In this document: in pieces, positions 17,088-20,433 of the stretch
Layout of the letters: the number at the start of each line of letters is the position of its first letter
Numbering within the stretch: the stretch's first letter is position 1
Source: Mycoplasma sp. CAG:877
GTDB taxonomy: Bacteria; Bacillota_I; Bacilli_A; RF39; UBA660
DNA length: 20,433 nt
Assembly (NCBI GenBank): GCA_000433455.1
Contig: HF992485.1
Location: 1-20,433, forward strand
Direction of reading: 5' to 3'
Position numbers and translations under genes: made by a program
The notes under the pieces: model-generated
What the model saw: only the letters and a program-made list of their open reading frames with translations
Told to the model about the DNA's origin: nothing
Database searches by the model: none

Positions 17088-18923
17088 ATGATAGGTTCTA
17101 TTATTGAAATTATTGATAACCGTGTATTAATTAAGTTAGCTATAGATATTAATAAACAACCAAATTTAGTTGGATTACACGTTGTATTTGAAGATGAGAC
17201 TAAGAAAATTGTTGCGGAGATAGTTAATGCTTCACAAACTGAGATGACTGCGGTTATAGTTGGGGAACTTTTGGAGAAGAGTTTTATTCCTGGAGCTACT
17301 AAGAGACCTTCTTTTAAATCTAGTATTAGACTTGTTACTTTAGAAGAATTGGAACTTATGTTAGGAAGTCAAAATATAGTTGCTGGTCAAACTAATTTTG
17401 GTACTAGTAATATTTATGATGGATATAGAATTAATGTTGATTTAAATGACTTCTTTAGTAATCATTTTTCAGTACTTGGTAATTCTGGATCAGGTAAGAG
17501 TTGTACAGTTGCTTCTATTTTACAGAAATTAATGATTGGTAATGGACATGTACCTAAAAATGCTAATTTCTTTTTCTTCGATGCTTTTGGAGAATACAAT
17601 AGTGCTTTTTCTGGACTACATGCTATTAATCCAGAATTTAATTATAAATATTATACAACTAATGTTAAGTCTGCTACTGATGAGATATTACGTATTCCAG
17701 TATGGCTACTTGATGTAGATGATTTAGCTTTATTGCTTGATGCTGATACACCTACACAATTACCTATCATTGAAAAGACTTTAAATTTAGTACCAATATT
17801 AACAGGTCAGAGTGACGCTGTTATAAAGAAAAAGAATGATATTATAGCGAGAGCTATTCAAGATATATTACTTTCTGGTAATGATTCAACTAAGATTAGA
17901 GACCAAGTTACAGCTGTACTTACAAAGTTTAATACAGCAGAGTTGAATCTAGAAAGTCAAATAATACAACCAGGATATGTTCGTACTTTAAAACAATGTT
18001 TATTTGTAGATAAAACTGGTAAGATGCAAGAGATGGAGTTAGTAGTTGAATTTATTAGAGGATATATAGTTGATGAAGAGGAAGAAGTTCAAGTTACTGA
18101 TTTAAATCCATTTTATTCACTTGCTGATTTGGAAATGGCTATGGACTTTGCTCTTATAAATGAAGGTATTTTAAAGAGTAGTAAAGTATTTGATTATGCT
18201 AATATATTGAGTGTTAGATTACATACATTAGTTAATGGGGAATATAAAGAGTTTTTCTCTTATCCTAGATATATTACTAAAGAACAATTTGTTGAGAGTT
18301 TATTGATTAGTAATAATGGGGCTAAGTGTCAGATAGTTAACTTTAATATTAACTATGTTGATGATAGAATGGCTAAAGTAATTACAAAGATAGTTTCTAG
18401 AATGTTGTTTGAAATAGCAAGTAATACTGTTCCTAGAGGTAGTAGAGCATTTCATATTATTATTGAAGAAGCTCATAGATATGTTATTAAAGATAAAGAT
18501 GTTGATTTACTTGGATATAATATATTTGAACGAATTACTAAAGAGGGACGTAAGTATGGAATATTTTTAGGATTAATTACACAAAGACCTAGTGAACTTT
18601 CAGATACTTGTATTTCTCAATGTACTAATTTTGTTATTTTGAGAACATTACATCCTAAAGATTTGGAATATATTAAGAATATGGTACCTAATATTTCAAT
18701 GGAGATTGTACAACAATTAAAGAATTTAAAACCAGGTAACTGTATTGCTTTTGGTAATGCATTTAAGGTACCAATTTCTATGTATATAGATTTACCTAAT
18801 CCTAGACCAATGAGTAATAATGTTGATATTAATTCTGTTTGGTATAGTGATAGTCCTACGTTAATGAATAATATTGGTGGAGTTGCAGAAATTAGACCAA
18901 TTCCTAGTAATATTACAATTTAA
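17088..18923 (+). CDS. HerA-FtsK superfamily ATPase, HerA-like, without a nuclease partner
   Basis: The 611-residue protein is a hexameric DNA-translocase-type ATPase. It has an N-terminal HAS-barrel-like beta domain (about 1-95), Walker A GNSGSGKS (131-138), an acidic beta strand FFFFDAFGEY (161-170), Walker B FHIIIEEAH (455-463), the ERITKEGRKYG region (481-491, HerA arginine-finger area) and TQRPSELS (498-505, sensor motif). The C-terminus carries the usual strap for packing against a neighbouring subunit. An insertion of about 200 residues (about 200-400) separates Walker A and B. ATG 17088 is preferred because AGAGGG (17074-17079) lies 8 nt upstream; the GTG at 17079 overlaps that site. 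HerA normally partners NurA or, in defence operons, SIR2 or DUF4297 nucleases; none lies nearby. The neighbours are sepF and divIVA, so a role in DNA handling at division is possible but is inference. Confidence 0.9.
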   Translation: MIGSIIEIIDNRVLIKLAIDINKQPNLVGLHVVFEDETKKIVAEIVNASQTEMTAVIVGELLEKSFIPGATKRPSFKSSIRLVTLEELELMLGSQNIVAGQTNFGTSNIYDGYRINVDLNDFFSNHFSVLGNSGSGKSCTVASILQKLMIGNGHVPKNANFFFFDAFGEYNSAFSGLHAINPEFNYKYYTTNVKSATDEILRIPVWLLDVDDLALLLDADTPTQLPIIEKTLNLVPILTGQSDAVIKKKNDIIARAIQDILLSGNDSTKIRDQVTAVLTKFNTAELNLESQIIQPGYVRTLKQCLFVDKTGKMQEMELVVEFIRGYIVDEEEEVQVTDLNPFYSLADLEMAMDFALINEGILKSSKVFDYANILSVRLHTLVNGEYKEFFSYPRYITKEQFVESLLISNNGAKCQIVNFNINYVDDRMAKVITKIVSRMLFEIASNTVPRGSRAFHIIIEEAHRYVIKDKDVDLLGYNIFERITKEGRKYGIFLGLITQRPSELSDTCISQCTNFVILRTLHPKDLEYIKNMVPNISMEIVQQLKNLKPGNCIAFGNAFKVPISMYIDLPNPRPMSNNVDINSVWYSDSPTLMNNIGGVAEIRPIPSNITI

Positions 18924-18935
18924 GGTAAATTAATA

Positions 18936-18965
18936 CTTTTAATTATTTTGTGTTTATGGTAGAAT
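18936..18965 (+). promoter_or_regulatory. Extended -10 promoter for sepF
   Basis: TG at 18957-18958, one base, then TAGAAT at 18960-18965. TTTTAA (18937-18942) lies at a 17-nt spacer in the same 12-mer CTTTTAATTATT (18936-18947) found before the HerA-like gene. The leader would be about 34 nt. Confidence 0.62.
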
Positions 18966-19005
18966 ATTTTATAGTAATTATATTTTGATAATTGGAGGAT
19001 AAGTT

Positions 19006-19461
19006 ATGGCATTTAATAAATTTATTGATAAATTAGTTGGTAGTGATGGTGATACTGATGTAGATAGTGAAGGAACTGTAGAAGAGAGTTTTTACAAGAC
19101 TTCAAGAGAAGCATATCATGCTGAAAATGGTATGGCAGGTAGTAAGATGATGCTTTTAGAACCAAGAGCATATTCAGAGAGTCAACAAATAGCAGATTAC
19201 TTAAAGAATAGAAGTGCTGTTGTTGTTAATTTGAAGAGAGTTACTCCAGATCAAGCTAAACGTATTGTAGACTTTTTATATGGTACTATTTATGCGATTG
19301 GTGGAGATTTACAAAAATTAGGTGGGGGTATATTCTTATGTACTCCTAATAATGTAAATGTAGAAGGTAAAATTAGTGATGATGGAGCTAATAAGAATAG
19401 TGGAGCTAAGAGTAGTAAAAAGGAAGAAAAATCTGAAAAAGATGAGGATAGTTTTTTCTAA
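19006..19461 (+). CDS. sepF: Cell division protein SepF
   Basis: SepF tethers FtsZ filaments to the membrane at the division site and aligns them into the Z ring. The 151-residue protein has the expected parts: an N-terminal amphipathic membrane-binding helix (MAFNKFIDKLVG, 1-12), an acidic linker (13-28), and the globular SepF core (about 46-120) with EPRAYSESQQIADYLKNR, then VVVNLKRVTPDQAKRIVDFL (73-91), and GTIYAIGGDLQKLGGGIFLCTP (93-114) in adjacent stretches. The Gly-rich GGGIFL loop of the dimer interface is intact. A charged Lys/Glu/Ser tail follows. ATG 19006 has the ribosome binding site TTGGAGGAT just upstream. DivIVA follows after 28 nt with no terminator, so the two are cotranscribed. 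In Bacillus the genes ylmG and ylmH lie between them; here they are missing. Confidence 0.95.
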   Translation: MAFNKFIDKLVGSDGDTDVDSEGTVEESFYKTSREAYHAENGMAGSKMMLLEPRAYSESQQIADYLKNRSAVVVNLKRVTPDQAKRIVDFLYGTIYAIGGDLQKLGGGIFLCTPNNVNVEGKISDDGANKNSGAKSSKKEEKSEKDEDSFF

Positions 19462-19477
19462 AAGTTTGATTTAATAT

Positions 19478-19492
19478 AGGGTGATCATTTTG
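19478..19492 (+). promoter_or_regulatory. Shine-Dalgarno site that fixes a TTG start for divIVA
   Basis: AGGGTGATC (19478-19486) includes GGTGATC, an exact complement to part of the conserved 3' end of 16S rRNA. It ends 3 nt before TTG 19490-19492. The GTG at 19481 lies within this site and would give an N-terminus unlike DivIVA. Confidence 0.7.
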
Positions 19493-19927
19493 GAAAAGTT
19501 TAGTTATGAGACAAATGGTTATAATCGAGATGAAGTTAATAAGTTCATTAATGATGTTATAGTTCAAACTGAGAATATTGTTTCTAGATGTAGGAAGCAA
19601 AGGGATGAGATTGAGTCTTTAAAGAAGGAATTAGAACATTATAGGAATTTAGAAAAGTCTTTGAATATGGCAATATTAAAGGCAGAAGAGACTGGCGATA
19701 ATATTAAGAGAATGGCTAGAAATGAAGCTGAAATGATTATTGGGGACGCTAAAGGTAATGCGAGTAGAATAGTTAATGAATCATTACTTAGAGCAGAAAA
19801 AATAGAAAATAGAGCAGATATATTAGAAAGAAACTTAAAGATATTTAAACGAAAACTAAGAATAATAGTGGAGCAACAGATGGCTGTTGTTGATGAGATA
19901 GAAGTTTTAGAACTAGATCCAAAGTAG
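19490..19927 (+). CDS. divIVA: DivIVA-domain cell-division/polarity protein, TTG start
   Basis: DivIVA proteins bind curved membrane at septa and poles and recruit partners. From TTG 19490 the 145-residue product begins MEKFSYETNGYNRDEVNKFI, the family pattern [K/R]-F-x-x-x-x-x-G-Y-x-x-x-E-V-D/N-x-F-L/I, with a conserved aromatic and basic N-terminus for membrane insertion. The remainder is a parallel coiled coil (about 28-140; IESLKKELEHYRNLEKSLN, then NEAEMIIGDAKGNASRIVNESLLRAEKIENRA in two runs) typical of DivIVA. Length is close to the usual 150-170 residues, so the C-terminal tail is short. The unusual TTG may lower expression relative to sepF. It is the last gene of the sepF unit, and its last codons form the 5' arm of the terminator. 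Confidence 0.9.
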   Translation: MEKFSYETNGYNRDEVNKFINDVIVQTENIVSRCRKQRDEIESLKKELEHYRNLEKSLNMAILKAEETGDNIKRMARNEAEMIIGDAKGNASRIVNESLLRAEKIENRADILERNLKIFKRKLRIIVEQQMAVVDEIEVLELDPK

Positions 19928-19941
19928 GATTTAGTTTTTTT
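19913..19941 (+). terminator. Rho-independent terminator built into the end of divIVA
   Basis: CTAGATCC (19913-19920) pairs with GGATTTAG (19927-19934), one G-T pair, around the loop AAAGTA. TTTTTTT (19935-19941) follows. The TAG stop at 19925-19927 lies across the loop and the start of the 3' arm. Confidence 0.85.
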
Positions 19942-20078
19942 CTTTGGATTAAAAGATGGAAAAATACATTCTATTAAGATATAATTGATTTAGATGTAGG
20001 TTCTGTAATGTACTTAAGCGTTTATTTTTTACATTTAAATGTTTGGTATGATTGATAATTTATTAGGTGGTGTTTCAT
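19942..20078 (+). promoter_or_regulatory. Intergenic promoter region for the 3'-terminal gene, with a palindrome
   Basis: The best -10 is extended: TG (20044-20045), one base, TATGAT (20047-20052). An older-looking TATAAT sits at 19980-19985 without a TG or a clear -35. The perfect 12-base palindrome ACATTTAAATGT (20031-20042) ends 1 nt before the TG, a position suited to an operator. AGGTGGTG (20065-20072) is the ribosome binding site. Confidence 0.5.
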
Positions 20079-20433
20079 ATGAAAAATGAAAATGATTTAG
20101 TTTTACTAAAAAGATATTTGTCTAGTATTGATATGGAAAATGTAGAGACAAAGTCTCTTGGAAATTATAAGAGTGCTGTTTTAGTATGTTTAGATGCTAC
20201 TTTGTCTATAAATAGGAAGTATTATACATTTGTTGTGCCTAGAATTACGTATTTTCAGAATAAATATCCAAATATATTAAAACTTGCTGATTTAGTAGAA
20301 TTGATAAATAATGTTGGTACTCAAGGCTTTAGTGAATGTTGGAATTATAATCATCCAGAAAGAGTTAGAATATTATATGATTTGTGTAATAGATTAATTG
20401 AAATTTCAAATTTATATAAAGAAGATGATGAAT
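20079..20433 (+). CDS. Unrecognised protein, 3' end outside the window
   Basis: An open frame of 118 codons runs from ATG 20079 to the right edge, with AGGTGGTG about 7 nt upstream and normal codon use, so I accept it as a real gene. The product begins MKNENDLVLLKRYLSSIDME and looks helical and soluble, with no signal peptide. A stretch around residues 34-55 (VLVCLDATLSINRKYYTFVV) is followed by 'PRITYFQ' and, further on, 'GFSECWNYNHPERVRILYDLCNRLI'. This is faintly like small helical proteins annotated only as hypothetical and sometimes near helix-hairpin-helix folds, but I do not name a family. It begins after the divIVA terminator and has its own promoter. Confidence 0.7.
   Translation, partial: MKNENDLVLLKRYLSSIDMENVETKSLGNYKSAVLVCLDATLSINRKYYTFVVPRITYFQNKYPNILKLADLVELINNVGTQGFSECWNYNHPERVRILYDLCNRLIEISNLYKEDDE

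Noticed and set aside
17088..18923. HerA-nuclease anti-phage defence system
   Set aside because: No SIR2, DUF4297, NurA or other nuclease gene is adjacent; neighbours are a lipoprotein gene and cell-division genes.
18924..18950. Terminator after the HerA-like gene
   Set aside because: Only a six-pair A/T stem (AATTAA/TTAATT) with no clean T-tract; not better than chance at this base composition.
19942..20078. T-box or riboswitch leader before the last gene
   Set aside because: No T-box sequence, no specifier stem or other known riboswitch core is visible in the 137 bp; only promoter-like boxes and a palindrome.
1..20433. Mycoplasma-type code with TGA as Trp
   Set aside because: All conserved tryptophans are TGG and every gene reads through fully under the standard bacterial code.

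Overview
The window is very AT-rich (by eye roughly 30% GC or less) and every supported gene lies on the + strand. Codons ending in A or T dominate (TTA Leu, AGA Arg, AGT Ser). Shine-Dalgarno sites are strong. The proteins are typical of a low-GC, walled, Gram-positive-type bacterium: SepF, DivIVA, a PAP2 lipid phosphatase, and a membrane-attached GH3 hexosaminidase of the cell-wall-recycling type. My inference is an uncultured Bacillota/Bacilli lineage with a compact genome. All tryptophan codons are TGG, so it does not use the Mycoplasma code, yet TGA is also never used as a stop in the window.

Layout. (1) Positions 1-7401 hold the 3' part of one giant gene, a cyclic beta-1,2-glucan synthase-like membrane protein (GT84, glycoamylase-like and GH94 modules), cut by the window edge. 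(2) 7492-8960 is a secreted, C-terminally membrane-anchored surface protein whose reading frame is broken near A7 runs. (3) 9036-9734 encodes a stand-alone B3/B4 (PheRS-beta-like) domain protein and 9842-10315 an unrecognised Cys-containing small protein; each is a single-gene unit with its own promoter and terminator. (4) 10368-12879 is an operon of glucose-6-phosphate isomerase, a PAP2 phosphatase and a Cof-type HAD hydrolase. (5) 12942-16346 is an operon of an RluA-type pseudouridine synthase, a NagZ-like GH3 enzyme and asparaginyl-tRNA synthetase. (6) 16427-16990 encodes a lipoprotein. (7) 17088-19927 carries an orphan HerA-family ATPase followed by sepF and divIVA, that is, a cell-division neighbourhood. 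(8) A new, unrecognised gene starts at 20079 and runs off the right edge.

Regulation is unusually legible. Nearly every unit starts with an extended -10 box of the form TGnTATAAT (with variants). It usually lies just behind, and at 7412-7463 and 10319-10349 effectively fused to, the hairpin and T-tract of the preceding terminator. Leaders are only about 11-45 nt. No intergenic gap exceeds about 150 bp. I see no tRNA, rRNA, CRISPR, insertion sequence or riboswitch.

I do not see an obvious new multi-gene system. The best candidates for a second look are the absence of TGA, the uniform extended -10 promoters, the cyclic-glucan synthase in a walled low-GC background, the frameshifted surface protein, and the HerA ATPase without a nuclease partner beside sepF and divIVA.
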